A stretch of DNA of 64,000 nt from Ectobius pallidus (Eukaryota; Arthropoda; Insecta; Blattodea; Ectobiidae). The stretch covers positions 134,662,039-134,726,038 of the forward strand of contig CAXKWD010000006.1 in NCBI GenBank assembly GCA_964059195.1, in the 5' to 3' direction. The translations under genes were made by a program, and so were the position numbers. The notes under the pieces are model-generated. The model made no database searches. It was not told the origin of the DNA and was given only the letters and a program-made list of their open reading frames with translations. This document shows positions 1 through 12,639 of the stretch, piece by piece (the first letter of the stretch is position 1; the number at the start of each line of letters is the position of its first letter).

Positions 1-314
1 AATGGGATTTTCGTACATCCCCCTTAAGGTCTAAAGGCATGTAGCTCAGTATACATAACAGGTATAGTTACACAGCTGTGATACCAGTGAATAATTCCCT
101 ATTTTCCCATGCAACGTGCTTAACACGACGGTTCACAAAGCATGTTACGTGAATTCAGAACATATGTAAATTAAATAGATGTTACGAAGACATTAGTGTT
201 CCCTCTGAATAGCAAAATGAAAATAGATCATTCCGAATGATTCCTATGCATGGATAAATTTAGCTCATATTTATAGTTACTTATGCACTAATGGTACAAT
301 GTGGGGAAAGCAAA
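1..314. other. unassigned AT-rich sequence
   Basis: No open frame, repeat or RNA signature is supported here. Confidence 0.5.
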
Positions 315-385
315 AATAATATATACTACCATGCCGGGGATTGAACAGCGAACCTCTAGAACCGTAATTGAGCTACGGTAAACAC
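315..385 (-). repeat. tRNA-like fragment, possible SINE head
   Basis: Read on the minus strand, TAGCTCAATTACGG resembles a pol III box A, and TGTTCAATCCCC about 25 bases later resembles box B. No cloverleaf with paired acceptor arms can be drawn, so this is not an intact tRNA gene. A SINE head or tRNA pseudogene is the likeliest reading; chance similarity is possible. Confidence 0.3.
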
Positions 386-1714
386 TGAGAATAGATCTTA
401 AATAACGCGTATGTAATTGTTTCTTCCTATGTTTCCACTACTTAAAGTCAAGACATGATTTTTCAGTGTATATTATGCTAATTAGTTCGAAATAATATTA
501 TCTTCATATAAATACTAGTATTGTGTACTTCCACCATATTGATCCTACGAGAGGTTAAATTTTATCCAGCCACCCATGAAAGGATAAATGAACCCAAAGA
601 TTTACTCTTGGAAAGATCTAACCCCAGTTTATAGAAACGTTTTTTCTGTCATTTTCATATATGTACCCAGAGGACATTTATCTAGAAACTCGCCATAACT
701 GTGTGTGATCGTTATCTTTAAATTGTTTCAGTTAGTAAGAGTTATCCTTGTGTAAATTCTGCCCATTGGATAATTTACCCATAGGTATTTCGCGAGTTTA
801 TAGAAACCAGACATAAATTAGTTAGATTTGCATTACACAATACAGTGTTTTTCATTGCACAATAAAGTGTGTTGCGTATAATTAAGAAACATTTCTTAAA
901 TATTCGATACATATAAATTTTATAAATTACACTTAAAATACAAAGTCTAAAATATATGATTATTAATATCATAATATTGTCGAAATGTTTTATATTTTAA
1001 ACATGCTATGCTTTTATAGCGTGTTTTTAGTTTATTAATTATATTATGCATAATACTATACATTTGAAAATTTTACTCGTATCGTAGATAAGCTTAACCA
1101 TACTAGCCTAGGTACCGAAACCTCAGCCTGGAGGCCCTTTTCAAGATTACCTTAAGTTGCAAGCTCTACCCACTTTAAAAATGTGTATATTTTAACTTCG
1201 GTGGTGATCAATGCATCGAATACTTTGCGCAAGCTCAACTAGTCGCATCATGAATGAATTCAATCGTAAGCCAATATTAAGAAATAAGAAGGAACAAAAG
1301 ACATAGGTAAGATTGAAATGTTAAAATTCAATCAGCAGATATGATTATATTCCATGTCTGCAGTAATAAATGTGCCAAACGTTAGAGTTTTTTTAATATG
1401 ATGATACACGTGTGCTGCAAAGAAGGATTAATGACCCAGGTAGGTCAAATTACTGCCACTAGGTGCAGGGAATTCAGGGGGAAAGAACGGGAAATGGATG
1501 AAAGAACATTATCGTCGAAAAAGATTCTTAATCCTGTATTTTATATATGCATAGACCTACGCCTCCCCGTTTAGTTAAACTATTTTTTTTTTTTACTGTC
1601 ACTCTTTGAGAATTGGGTTAAGTATAACAGGAATGCGAAGCGTATAAATCGAATTGTCTAATCTAACAGAAGAGAACGTTATGTGAATGTATCACATCAA
1701 ATGTTTTATGTTTT
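386..1714. other. unassigned AT-rich sequence
   Basis: Only short frames interrupted by stops are present, with a T-run near 1585. No repeat shared with the rest of the window was recognised. Confidence 0.45.
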
Positions 1715-1870
1715 ATTAAAATTAAAATTAGTCAAACATTAAAAACACTTTTGCTCCACTTACATTATTTATGTACATAAAACACTTTTTGCTCCACTTA
1801 CATTATGAACATAAATAATGTAAGTGGAGCAAAAAGTGTTTTTTAATGTTTGACTAATTTTAATTTTAAT
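1715..1870. mobile_element. fold-back (palindromic) element
   Basis: The arm at 1715-1774 is an almost perfect inverted copy of 1809-1870, both containing GTAAGTGGAGCAAAAAGTGT on one strand. The 34-base spacer holds a further partial copy of the same block, so the inner part is present three times. The structure would fold into a long hairpin of about 60 bp. This is typical of a small fold-back element or MITE. No coding capacity is seen and no target duplication could be fixed. Confidence 0.7.
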
Positions 1871-3420
1871 TGAACATGCTCTACTGTATAAAAGACTTCA
1901 TACTGATTTTAATAGTTTTATGTTTTGTTTCCCACTCTATTGACAGTTTTGATGGGTATCTAGAATCCCTTTAACCAGGTAATTATTTCCGTGACCTCCT
2001 TTCTCTCTGGAAGTGTTTCCACACTCTTTGGTGATCAAGTTGCTGTGTGGAAATTGAAACAGTTCTCCCTGCAGTTCAGAAACCTCTTGAACTTTCCCTT
2101 CAGCGTGCGTTCGTGCGTATTCACGCAGTAGTCCAGAGTATCATAGTGAAGTATTTTTACTTTCATTTTCCCTGCCTTTATACAAATGCTATGTATTCTA
2201 GGCGATCTGATATCACAGGAAATGAGCAACACAGTCTAGAACTCGCTTCTGGGCAATAACAATTTAAATATTATTTACGTATAAAATTTACTAGCCCATA
2301 GAATCACTCCTAAATTTGCTTTGTCTTGCAATAGGCGTAGGCTGAAAAGTAATTTCAATAGAATAAAATACAAATTTATATCGAATTGAAAATTATTATA
2401 TCTGGTGGACAATTTAATATCGGCTGCCATACGATCATAACCAAATCATTCAGTCATGCCGAATTATGTTAAGTCGATATACCACGATCCAACTGTTTGG
2501 TTCAAGCATTTCTATACAATTATTTCTGGACCTGGACACGAGAGTGCGATTTGGCCCAATATACTCTCAGATGTGTACCCGAAACGAAAATCAATTGCCA
2601 GTACAGTCGACATGGTGGTCGATTGCACTCACTGATCACGTTTTCTGTCGATTTTTTCATAATTTCTAGAACACCTGATCTTTTGTGTTGGTTGTAATCA
2701 TAGGCGCTGACTTCCATGAGTTGATTTCATATTTTTGGATAAAAATTAGAAACGTTTCTATTCCGTTGCTTGCAATACAATTGTACGAAATTGTTTGCAA
2801 TGGCAGTCGTCCATGTCACACTATGTAATTTGATGGTTTGTAGAAATATGGACAAAAAATGGATCTTGGGACATCTGCTTTATCATTTTTATAAGACGAA
2901 AATGTGCTGGATCCTGTTTCTGATTTATGACAATATAACTTAAACATACTTGAATTATGCTTTAGATGTTCTATTATAATGTCAACATACTATTCCTAAC
3001 TGGAGTTCTAGAAAGGAGTAGCTTTTGAATTAATATCAGGGTAATATTTTTAATTAGACTATTCGCATAACTAGAATTTTAGTGAAGTTAAGACATATTT
3101 CAAACTGACTGATATTATTTTCCTTCTTTTTCAGGTAAGGTGAAATTCTTGCTTTATGTAGTTTCGAACACACAATTCTGTGTTCAGTCGATCCTGTTGT
3201 GATGTGTAAGTACCCTAAATTAATTACCAATAATTACCATACGTTATTAATAAAAGTTTTTATTATCTTGATTTGAATTGAATTTATAGCATTGCCATCA
3301 TTTACCAAACTTCCTTTTCTAAATGTATTAAGAGCTGGGTTTTAAATTGTTAGGTTTTAAACATTAGACGAGAGTGACTATTCGTTCCCTTTTACTTCAT
3401 AACTGAAATAGATTGTGTTC
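1871..3420. other. unassigned sequence
   Basis: Overlapping short frames on both strands near 2035-2260 and 2466-2717 show no recognisable domain. TTTTTCAGGTAAGG near 3130 looks like abutting splice signals but has no supporting exon. Nothing else is supported. Confidence 0.4.
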
Positions 3421-3460
3421 ACACACACACACACACACATACACATACACATACACATAC
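3421..3460. repeat. (CA)n/(CATA)n microsatellite
   Basis: About ten CA dinucleotides are followed by ACATAC-type units. Confidence 0.9.
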
Positions 3461-4753
3461 AAAAAAACTTAATTTCACAGTCACGCTGTGTTATTTGTAT
3501 AGTGATTCGCAACCTTTTGCCAAGTGTTCGTAACTTCCCCATATGTTAAGGGGGGTACATACATACACCTTTAAGGGAAAAAAAATGATTCTTTGTTTTC
3601 ATCATGCATATGTAATTATCATACCTTTGAAGGAATTTTCAAGATATCTATAAAAGTAACCAAGTTATATAATAAAATATATTTTTTTGACGTAACCTCA
3701 ATTGTAGGAATCTCTAAGTTTGTCACTCATTTTCTCAAAACCATAGGCCTATTCTCTAAAATTGTTTAAATAATACCTCCTATAATTTAAAAGATAGTTA
3801 CATAAAATATTGAATGGGTATTCTATATTGAGAGATGTACTTTCATTTTAACCTTAAAAAATAAAAAGAGTAGTTTATGAGGTTAGTTATAAAAATTTAA
3901 GTACCTGAAAAGTATGTTTCTCTTCCTCTTCCTGTGCAGGTATTTTAAAAATTGCGCTACAGCTTGTTAAACTGAATATTACCTTCTTGAGAAAAAATAA
4001 TTACTAATATATATTATAATTCTGGTGAGTAAATTTTCAAACATCAGTTCAGTCAAGATTTCACAATGAAAATGTTCAAAATTCAAAAGGTTAATATGGT
4101 ATGGCTTTATATTTGCTTTTAACGTGAAGAACAAGTCTTATACATTAATCACATAAAATTTCAACGTAATAGTGCTTAGGAGTGTGAAGTAATACAATTT
4201 ATAAAATATGTTTTGATCTTACATATATTCTGATTTTACCCTAACTCGCCTTTTCATAGTTAAAATTTGTCATGTTTTGAGATAGATTAGAAGAAACAAC
4301 AATGTTGGCCTAATGATAGTCTATAGGAATAGCTACACAGGATGTAAAATAAGCATACTATAAACTGATGCCTTACTTAGATTCAAGAATTCTCAACAGC
4401 TTGAATTTGAATACGATGATTTACACAATATTCTGGCAAACTAGAGGATCTTGAAACGTTGTTAACTTGTAAACAGATACATAATCCAGTTGTGGGATGA
4501 CACTGTGCTTTATTTATATCCCGCACGTGTGTCATATCTCATAAACGTGCAATAATTGCATGTTGTGAACTAGGTCGTGAATCATCAAGATGCACTTATA
4601 TCCTGCATATATAATTTCCCTGAAATGTACTATTCAGTTACATGCTGTAACCTGAAAGATGAAAAGTTTACACAAGTTTATGGGGATATATTGTGAGATC
4701 CGAAACCATTAAAAAATATTTCTTGGTAATACCAAATAATAAGTGAGTATCAT
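3461..4753. other. unassigned AT-rich sequence
   Basis: No open frame with recognisable homology and no internal repeat. GGGGGGTACATACATACACC at about 3550 could be an eroded element end, but no partner end was found nearby. Confidence 0.4.
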
Positions 4754-4757
4754 TTAA

Positions 4758-5963
4758 CCTTCCTACTACCATGTTATCATTTTTAAACAGAGTACCACTA
4801 GAGTCATAAATACCGTATTTTACGGACCATAAGACGCACTTTTTTACCTTGAAAACAGAGCCTTGAAAGTTGGGTGCGTCTAATAGTCCGATGTACACTA
4901 AAATATTAAAATAATGGTAAATATTGCCGGAATACCATAATCATAAATAAGGTGGCACAGACTGTACAACAATGCACTTGTCATAATCGTAAAATGAGGG
5001 TAGCTGGAAGCCAGATATACAATGCGAATAGAAAAGTAATGTTGGGTTCTTTTATACAAAAGGAGTTGTCTCCTCCAGGTGGTTTAAATGAAGGGCATGA
5101 CCTCTATATAGCCTTGTCCCGTTACACTAACCGTAAGCTGACCTGAAGGTCAGAGGGTGTAAAGGTACTTTCAGTCTTTCATGAGAAATCAGTTCAGTTG
5201 TTAAAATTTACACGATGCTACCTGTACAGAAGAGATTTTTGTACAACGCAGGTTTTACGTTAGAAGTGATTTACACTAATTCTATTGTATAAGGTTATAT
5301 TTGGTGTATGCAATCAAGTATTTTATTTCCTCTAAAATTTTTCGTTTAGAGTCACATTACATTTCTTTTCCTTTAAATTTCAGTCCAAAAATTAAGATGC
5401 GTCTTATGGTCCGGAGCGTCTTATAGTCCGTAAAATACGGTAATTTACAAATTATATATCGGTAGATTTGCAATTTGTTGTAATTAAGTAGCTTAAAAAC
5501 ACGACCAGCATGCATATAAATATTTTTACTCTGAACCGTCCCTCTACAAGGTTATCTTTGTTATCTCTTTTGCGCTGAGTACCACTAGGGTTATAAAGAC
5601 CCCAAGTAATTTACATGGGATGTACTGGTCGTATTGCATTGTTTTAATGAACTGTCGTAAAACATTCATTTTTACCTTGAAGAGAGGACAAATATGTATA
5701 AAGATTTTTATATAATGTTCAATTCAAAGAAAAAAATACTTTGAATGGGGTTTTATTCATCCCATTGTTACTCAGAGCAAAAAAAAAACCTTTTAATATG
5801 TCGAAAATATAAAAATTATTAATACATCATTGGATATGTTGAATCAGTATGATAAAGTCATTATTTTTTTTTTAATTACAGTTTTAAAACCAGCAATGGG
5901 ATTCATTTCAAAAGTGCTTTTGGGGTCATTTGGGGTCATGTTGACCACAGTGGTACTGGGAAG
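4758..5963. mobile_element. TTAA-flanked non-autonomous DNA transposon (piggyBac-like?)
   Basis: The left end CCTTCCTACTACCA follows TTAA (4754-4757). The right end, read inward on the other strand, is CCTTCCCAGTACCACTG and abuts a second TTAA (5964-5967). A GTACCACT word recurs at 4791, 5576 and, inverted, near 5953. TTAA duplications and CC-starting ends are known for piggyBac elements; Kolobok-type elements also use TTAA. No transposase is present. A second transposon (4811-5442) sits inside, which accounts for about half of the length. Confidence 0.55.
4811..5442. mobile_element. nested TIR DNA transposon, about 630 bp
   Basis: Both ends read TACCGTATTTTACGGAC inward, followed by a related ATAAGACGC block that is repeated once more at the right end. 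The outermost TA pair can be a TA target duplication. The ends resemble a TIR found widely in animal genomes, but I do not assign a superfamily. The 64-codon frame at 4952-5146 has no recognisable domain and is probably chance. The element interrupts the larger TTAA element around it. Confidence 0.7.
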
Positions 5964-6194
5964 GTTAAGGATTTTCTGCCTGCGTGCATAGGTTCGAACC
6001 GTTCCCAGACATCTTATAGAGTAAGAAAAATCTATTTTTTTTTAGCATAAGTATTAATTTTCATTTCATGCATCACATTTGGTACGTAGGACGTAGCAAT
6101 GGGAAAGAGTCAATGTCGTCGTATGTACTACTGAGTTCGCTTACAATAGGTTATTTGGTCTCTTGTGGACGAGGACTTCGTGGAATAGTTAATT

Positions 6195-6610
6195 TTTTTA
6201 GTAAACTCTTTAGTACTATTAATGATATCTAGTGTTATTAATATTCTGTACGAGATTCATAATGCTTCACAAACATAGAATTATACAATAGTATTCTGTA
6301 TGTTTTCCTAAACTTGTTGATATGTAGCTTATGTACCCAATATATGTGTTCAATGATTTTTTTTTCTTTAATCAATGAAACTACCAGTATGAAGATGTTT
6401 CAGTGGTGAGTTCTGATGAATTTACATAAAAAAAATCTGATGTGAAAGTCACATGACTTCCTCTGCCCAAATAATAGACGTAGGTGCGATAAAATGAAAG
6501 TGATAGAGATAAAATTATGACGATTGACACTTGCGGTTGGATAAAATTCCACATATCCGTATTCTGGATTTGTTCACTGAATCATGAGCTAAATAATAAT
6601 AAATAATTTT
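6195..6610 (+). repeat. dispersed repeat, copy 1 (uninterrupted)
   Basis: This block matches the split region 12640-12790 plus 13321-13535. Shared landmarks are TATCTAGTRTTATTAAT, GAAGATGTTTCAGTG, AATTCCACATAT and CATGAGCTAAATA, in the same order. Ends are approximate. No coding potential is visible. Its value is as an empty-site reference for the MITE inserted in copy 2. Confidence 0.6.
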
Positions 6611-6713
6611 TTATCTTCACCGTACAAGTAGCTGTGTATCTATGTTTCTTGACATAAAGTGATGCACCTATGAAATGTTCAAAAGTCATTACAGGCGTCT
6701 AATAATGCGTTCA

Positions 6714-7206
6714 GTAATAATTGGGCTGAAAATCGATTAAAATTTCTAACCGAGTTAACGCTGACTTTAATCGATTAATCGACCGATTAATCCACCGATT
6801 AATCGACAAACAGGTCGGTATTTTAAAGTGCACATTTAATATTGTTTTACACGTTTAATAACTACTACACTACAGATAATCAGAAGTAGTCCCGAATTAA
6901 TGAATACCATAATTAGTTAACTAGTGAAACAATAGGCTATATACAAAACTTACATTTCCGGTTTACTTTTTCAGCCAAGACTTGAGACACACGAGTTTGT
7001 TGATTAAAGTACCCTTCAAGTTTCTGAATGACATAACTTATGATGTGCCAAGGCCGGAGAAGCGAGAGAAAAGTTTGGTCATTTGACCCATTTCTCGTAA
7101 AACGTTTTTCAGAATTCGACTATACCGATTAATCGGAAAATGTAATTGATCGATGATTAAATGTTTAATCGATTAATCGATTAATCGGTACAGCCCTAGT
7201 AATAAT
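6714..7206. mobile_element. hAT-type MITE with 8-bp target duplication
   Basis: The element proper is 6722-7198. It is bracketed by perfect 8-bp direct repeats GTAATAAT (6714-6721 and 7199-7206). The ends are TGGGCTG and, inward from the right, TAGGGCTG. The subterminal zones are packed with CGATTAATCG words, about four on the left and four on the right. An 8-bp duplication with such ends is characteristic of hAT elements. No transposase frame is present. Confidence 0.85.
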
Positions 7207-9957
7207 GCAAAATTTCAAACCCATATACGCAGTAGTTCTTGTTAAGAATTATTTTATTATTTTTAGGACCGGTACTTGATAAAAAGTTTCTCCTTGTGTC
7301 AAAGTTTTAATGCAGTTTAGGCTCTTTGTTTGCTATGGGTATTTACCGATGGTTGTATACTGGTAGTTAGGCCTGTAATTGTCGCAGGTGTACTGGAATT
7401 TTTGACCAAGCAAAGTTATTTTACACTTGTGCAGACGTCCACACATCGAACCCAAGAACTTGAGAGCAGTAAGCCGATGCTTAAGTAACTGTTCCAACCA
7501 GGCGGAACATTGCTTTTTTTATTTTTTATTTTTATTTTGATGTATTATATTGCCTTCCTTATGGATGAGAACGAAATTGTAACTTTAAAAAAATTAATTT
7601 CTAATAGGTTTTCCGAGAATAATAATTCTCTATATTTTATTCACAAATCATTTAGAACCATATATTTCAACTGCAGCGATTTCAAAAGTAATCCTTTACG
7701 AAATAACCTTAAAATCAGTATGTATTAAATGTACGAAGACCATACATAAAAAGTTCGACCTAATGATAATTTTGAACATGGAGAAACCCATACCCCAAAT
7801 TAATTTAAGCTGAGAAAATTTAGTTTAAATTTCAATAAGGATGCGTACTTTCATTTATAGAACTTCGTTAAAGATTTTTAATCTGGCGATAGGTATATTG
7901 TAAGTGTCCTATAATATTAAGACATAACTACAGTAAATATCCAACACAGAGAACTTTAAATATTTTGTTTAATTCTGATCTTTTCTACCTATCCGAAATA
8001 TATAGGCTACTATTTAATAACAAAATTAATGGCTTCTGTCAGTTTGTAACCCTCTCACGAAAAGCTGATCAACTGATAGTTCTTAAGTGCATGAACATAA
8101 TTTATATATCTGGAGAGGTCATACGACTATAGTCGTTTCGAAACGTTTCAAAGTTTCAAGATGGTAGCCGTTTCAGTGTCTTGATGTAACAACCAGATTA
8201 TATTATGATATTCAAATTTGCCAAACCTTTGAGAAAATCGAATTCAGAGATCACCCCTACCTCTATTTAAAATGAAATTGCAAAACAAAAGAAAGTATTT
8301 TTATAGAATATTTTATTTTTAACGTATCTCCGTATAATTATTATATCGCATAAATGCTGCTGTTATTAAGTAATGATAATATTAAATACAAGATATAAAG
8401 GCAGCAACAGTAGTGTATAGGAGCAGAATTCCAACGCCAAGCCAAAAATAACTATTTAGCATAGGGCAAGGGATATGGAGAAAAATAGCCTGGAATTAAT
8501 TATTGAGGGAACTTTTGTAACTTCGATAATTTATTACAATTGCTATTTTCTTTTACCATTTTAAATTGCAGTATTAAATCAATGACTTAAGATTAAGATT
8601 TAGAATCTCATGAATGATTTACTACCGAACTTTTATAATTTTACAATTTTCTTTAAAAAACATAAAACATATTAATGATATATTATATTAAGTAGTAATT
8701 ATTAACGTATATTAATTATTAAAGATTGCAAATTGAACACGAGAAAGGCAACGAAAGAAATACAAAACGTCCAAATGCACCCGCTTAACTCTGTCTTAAC
8801 TCTTAACTTTTAACTCTAACATCTTAATGGTTTAAAATGTACCGTTATAAATTAGAATATTATACAACGACGGCTAGATTGGCTAATACAGACTATAGGC
8901 TAAGCTGAAGAATTTCCCAGCATTTACCGGCACAGCGCAATTTATATTTACGGTAGAGGTCTACAAAATCATAAGGTCTTCATGCGAATTTAAATAACTT
9001 GAACTGGTATTAACATTGTAGTTGGGGTTGCACTTTGATTTCCGATAGGTCGATGGGGAAACGCAAATAAATATCGAAAAGAGTTTATATGCTCAATTAT
9101 TTTGCATGCATGCAGATATGTTTTTAATGGATATAATAACTTGCCGCTTTAAAACGTGACCTTTATAAACGTATGGAGAAACGGTGTTGGAAGTGGTTTT
9201 GAGTTTTATGTTATGGTTTGAATTCCTAACCTTCCTACATTCGACGAGAAGTTAATACACACACTACTCGGGTACGGCAGCGGGGCATATTTCACAGTAC
9301 GTTATAAGCTTTTTATTTCTGTACTGAATGTTGAATCAATATTTGGTCAGTTCTGTCTGTATGAAGTACGTTGACACAAGTTACAACCATTGCTGTCCGC
9401 GGTTGTACTGTATGCTCACGTGTCTTTGTAGAAGAGTCTTTTTTGTTTTACTTCCGTGAACAAAATCTGGTCTACTGATTTGTACAGCAGGTTGTAAAAA
9501 AAGAATTGTTAAACGTGGTAGTTTGGAATGAATAACTGGATTGATAGGTCGTCCTGGATAGCTGCGGGTGTTGATATTATTTATGAATTTTGCTCGGGTT
9601 CTTGCCAGATTAATCTGAGTCGATGCAACCAAATTGGCAAGGTACTTGGCAACGACTTGATGGACTGGGTTCGTTCCCAGACAATGTCAAGATAAATTCC
9701 CCTCCTGCTGTATCCAAAACTGCATAACTTACGGCCAACTCTACTCAGCCTCATCAAAATCATAATCGTTATATAATGAATTACACGTTAAGACGACTTC
9801 TTCCCATACACTTGTTTTTCTTAAAAAAGAAAAAAGCATGGCGGAAGCCAAATACAAGGGGCACTTTAAGCTCCGCCCACTCGATATTCACATTTTGTTT
9901 CTCAGCGAAGCAGGGTGACAAACTATCCTTATATATTGTCGCCGACACTCACGACCG
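7207..9957. other. unassigned AT-rich tract
   Basis: About 2.7 kb without recognisable genes. Short frames near 7510-7728 and 9381-9763 have low-complexity or arbitrary translations. No terminal repeats or copies elsewhere in the window were seen. Confidence 0.4.
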
Positions 9958-10089
9958 TACCAAATATTAAAAATGCGAGTGTGACCCTTGTACCAAATAT
10001 TAAAACTGCGAGAGTGCCTCTTGTACCAAATATTAAAAAATCTAGAGGGCCCCTTGTGCCAAGTATTAAAAATGGGAGAGTAAGTACCT
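9958..10089. repeat. 33-bp minisatellite, 4 units
   Basis: Four consecutive 33-bp units begin with TACCAAATATTAAAA or close variants at 9958, 9991, 10024 and 10057. Because 33 is a multiple of three, frames stay open through the array on both strands. The plus strand gives an 11-residue repeat of the type VPNIKxxRVxL and the minus strand FNIWYKxxxRx. The frames of 73 and 114 codons that cross the array are most simply by-products of the repeat. Confidence 0.85.
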
Positions 10090-11508
10090 TGTACCCAACG
10101 GTTTGTCAGCCTGTTCATCCTCGAAGAATTAGCTAGATCGTGGTATAAAAGGAACTGCTTCACTGGGGGTGGGTCGGGTGGGATATGTCTCATGCGAAGG
10201 TGCACCTTATATTTGTTTTTTCCCAAAAGCATTGCTCCCTAATCCGAAAATCTAACTATTATGGCCAAGTTTTCAGGTAGCCTCTTTGCGGACTCCTAAT
10301 AGTGCAGTTTTTTTTCCTTCAGTTTCTGCAGTTGAATTACTTACTGCGGACAATACTAATCACTACATAGACATAAGTCGTCCTGCATTGCTGTCGGGAT
10401 ACACGGCGACCAGTCTCTTTGTACTGCAGCTAGAATTGGGCAAATGTTTCCTAGATCCGAGGAAGTTAGGATCTGATGGCTTAGAACTAATTGAGTTGCT
10501 GTTTACTGACTGATAGGTCTAAGGGAAATGGATAAAAATAATGTAAGTAGCAGATCTAGGAATAAAGGTCGTCACAACATGAAACTTTCTGTAGTGAGTC
10601 AAAATGAGTACTACCTAGGGAAGACTGAACAGAGCAGAAGGGGTCAAATGTGCAGACTCAAGTGAGTAGAAGATAAAATTTAAATGGTTACAAAAACCAT
10701 TTGGCATGTATGCTTTATGAGATAATCAGGTTGAAAGGTTACATAATGATAACAGCGCACTGCCGATTGGCTTCTTCCGAATTACAATGACCCCTCTCAC
10801 TACAGTACTGCTGTACAGCCACTCGCTTCAACATTTGCGGCTTTTGTGATCCACCTAATAACTTTTGCATGAAAAATGCTAAATTTATTGAAAATCTCAA
10901 AACATCTCTGCTGAAAAATTTTAACATCACTGATAATACGCATTGAGTATGTACTATGTACTCTCAGTGGTCAAGTAGTTATCAGGTTTGATGTATGACT
11001 TTAAATTAATCTTACTCGAACGGTGACCCATCATTATCAAGAAAGTTATGCACTAATGGTTAGAGTAAAGTATTTTTATTTTTACAAATACTTACTTACT
11101 CAATGGCAATAGACAATTCCTAAACAAGCTAAACAAATATTATCTATTTTATGGAACCCGGAGGTTCATTGCCGTGTTTACATGAACCCGCCATTCAACC
11201 CTATTCTGTGTTAACTCCAACTACCCCTCGCAAATCCTTTTTCCATCAAATCTATTGTAATATGTTCTCTCACTTACATCTAGGTCCTAAGTGGTCTTTT
11301 CCCTTCGGGTTTAACAGTCAATATTTTTTAGATATGTCTTTCCTTCACCAGGCAATTTCATCCTCCGTGATTTAATTATCCTTACCATATTCAGTGAAGA
11401 TTACAGATAACGCAAATTATACAAGTTTCTAAAGCAAATACATTTTTATCATGCGGAAAAATTGTTCTATGTATAACCCAAAAACAGCGGAAACATTTTG
11501 ATAAATAT
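10090..11508. other. unassigned sequence
   Basis: Frames of 60-75 codons occur at 10286-10513 and 11151-11375, but none has a recognisable domain, and the flanks show no gene structure. Confidence 0.4.
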
Positions 11509-11982
11509 TTTTTGCACTCCTTAGCTAGTAAGTGGTACTTACGAACTTTGTTTACATGGATCGTAAGTTGACATTCCCACACAGTCTTGTTGCTAAGGCC
11601 GGTTGCGATGAGGTTAAAACACTTACGGTCCAAGCGCTACGTCATAATTCATTACGATACACTTCATAATACAAGCCTTTATGGCCACGGCCCCCAGGAC
11701 AAATATTCGGTTCCCATAACAACAAACACATGCGAATCACTTTCTGAAATAAACATCTATTTTCAAGAATGTATTTACATAATATTTTCAGGTAATATAA
11801 CAATTAATATAATTAAATTGATATAAATAATCATCGTGCAAAAAATAGCATGCAACACACGGGCCGTAAAGCCATTTACGGGTCTCGAAAACTTAAAAGC
11901 CCGATGCGCAGCCGAGGGTTTTCAATCTGTTTCCTCGACCCGTAAACGTGCCTTACGGCACTTGTATCGCAATATACTATTT
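11509..11982 (+). repeat. dispersed repeat with shared ORF and terminal hairpin, copy 1
   Basis: An inverted copy lies at 56866-57340. Both contain a frame (here 11587-11826) whose last 67 residues differ at three positions between copies. It has no recognised domain. Downstream, 11863-11959 folds into a long imperfect hairpin. GCCGTAA at 11863 pairs with TTACGGC at 11953, and TTTACGGGTC pairs with GACCCGTAAA. No terminal inverted repeats or target duplications were found, so the element class is unknown. A non-autonomous Helitron or another hairpin-ended element is possible. Confidence 0.6.
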
Positions 11983-12202
11983 ATCTTGAACGGTTTACGA
12001 ATAAGTGCTTGACATTATTATTCACATTATTATTCACATTATTACGCCACATGCTGTTTTATCGAAAACTAGATACAGTACTAGATACGAAGTCCCGCAG
12101 TACTGCCCTCATTATGTTAAGCAAGTTCAGCGTTTTTCCACATGGTGGTACCATTAAACCGTAAGATACAGATCTGTTTCTGATTATCATATTATCAATT
12201 AA

Positions 12203-12598
12203 ACGAAAGGTCCGGATTTTAGAGCAACGAAGTTGTATTTGTTGTGACTATTTAGCGAATACTTACATAATTAAAAATGTAATGAATAATATAAAGCCAC
12301 GAAAATGAATAAAACACACAGCTATTTATGCAATTGTAAGCGAGATAGCCGATAGTTAGACAATCGATATGTCACGATGGTTGTGTTGAGTTCTCTTAAT
12401 ACGAAAGGTCCGGATTTTAGAGAAACGAAGTTGTATTTGTTGTGACTATTTAGCGAATACTTACATAATTAAAAATGTAATGAATAATATAAAGCCACGA
12501 AAATGAATAAAACACACAGCTATTTATGCAATTGTAAGCGAGATAGCCGATAGTTAGACAATCGATATGTCACGATGGTTGTGTTGCGTTCTCTTAAT
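12203..12598 (+). repeat. 198-bp tandem duplication
   Basis: Unit 1 (12203-12400) and unit 2 (12401-12598) both begin ACGAAAGGTCCGGATTTTAG. By eye they differ at only two positions: AGAGCAACG against AGAGAAACG, and GTTGAGTTC against GTTGCGTTC. Such high identity implies a recent duplication, gene conversion or an assembly artefact. Confidence 0.9.
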
Positions 12599-12639
12599 AC
12601 TTTCCGTTAAGATTAGATGTTTTATTTGCTAGAGCAAAC

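Noticed and set aside
315..385. Intact tRNA gene
   Set aside because: Box-like words are present but no cloverleaf with a paired acceptor stem can be drawn.
3120..3215. Host exon suggested by TTTTTCAGGTAAGG
   Set aside because: Acceptor and donor words abut directly and no coding frame follows; chance in AT-rich DNA.
4952..5146. 64-codon frame inside the nested transposon as a transposase
   Set aside because: Too short and without any recognisable motif.
5980..6015. Isolated GGTTCGAACC-type box B as a tRNA or SINE
   Set aside because: No box A at the correct distance and no second copy.
9888..10232. 114-codon minus-strand frame as a repeat-protein gene
   Set aside because: The opposite strand is open as well, as expected from a 33-bp repeat lacking stops.
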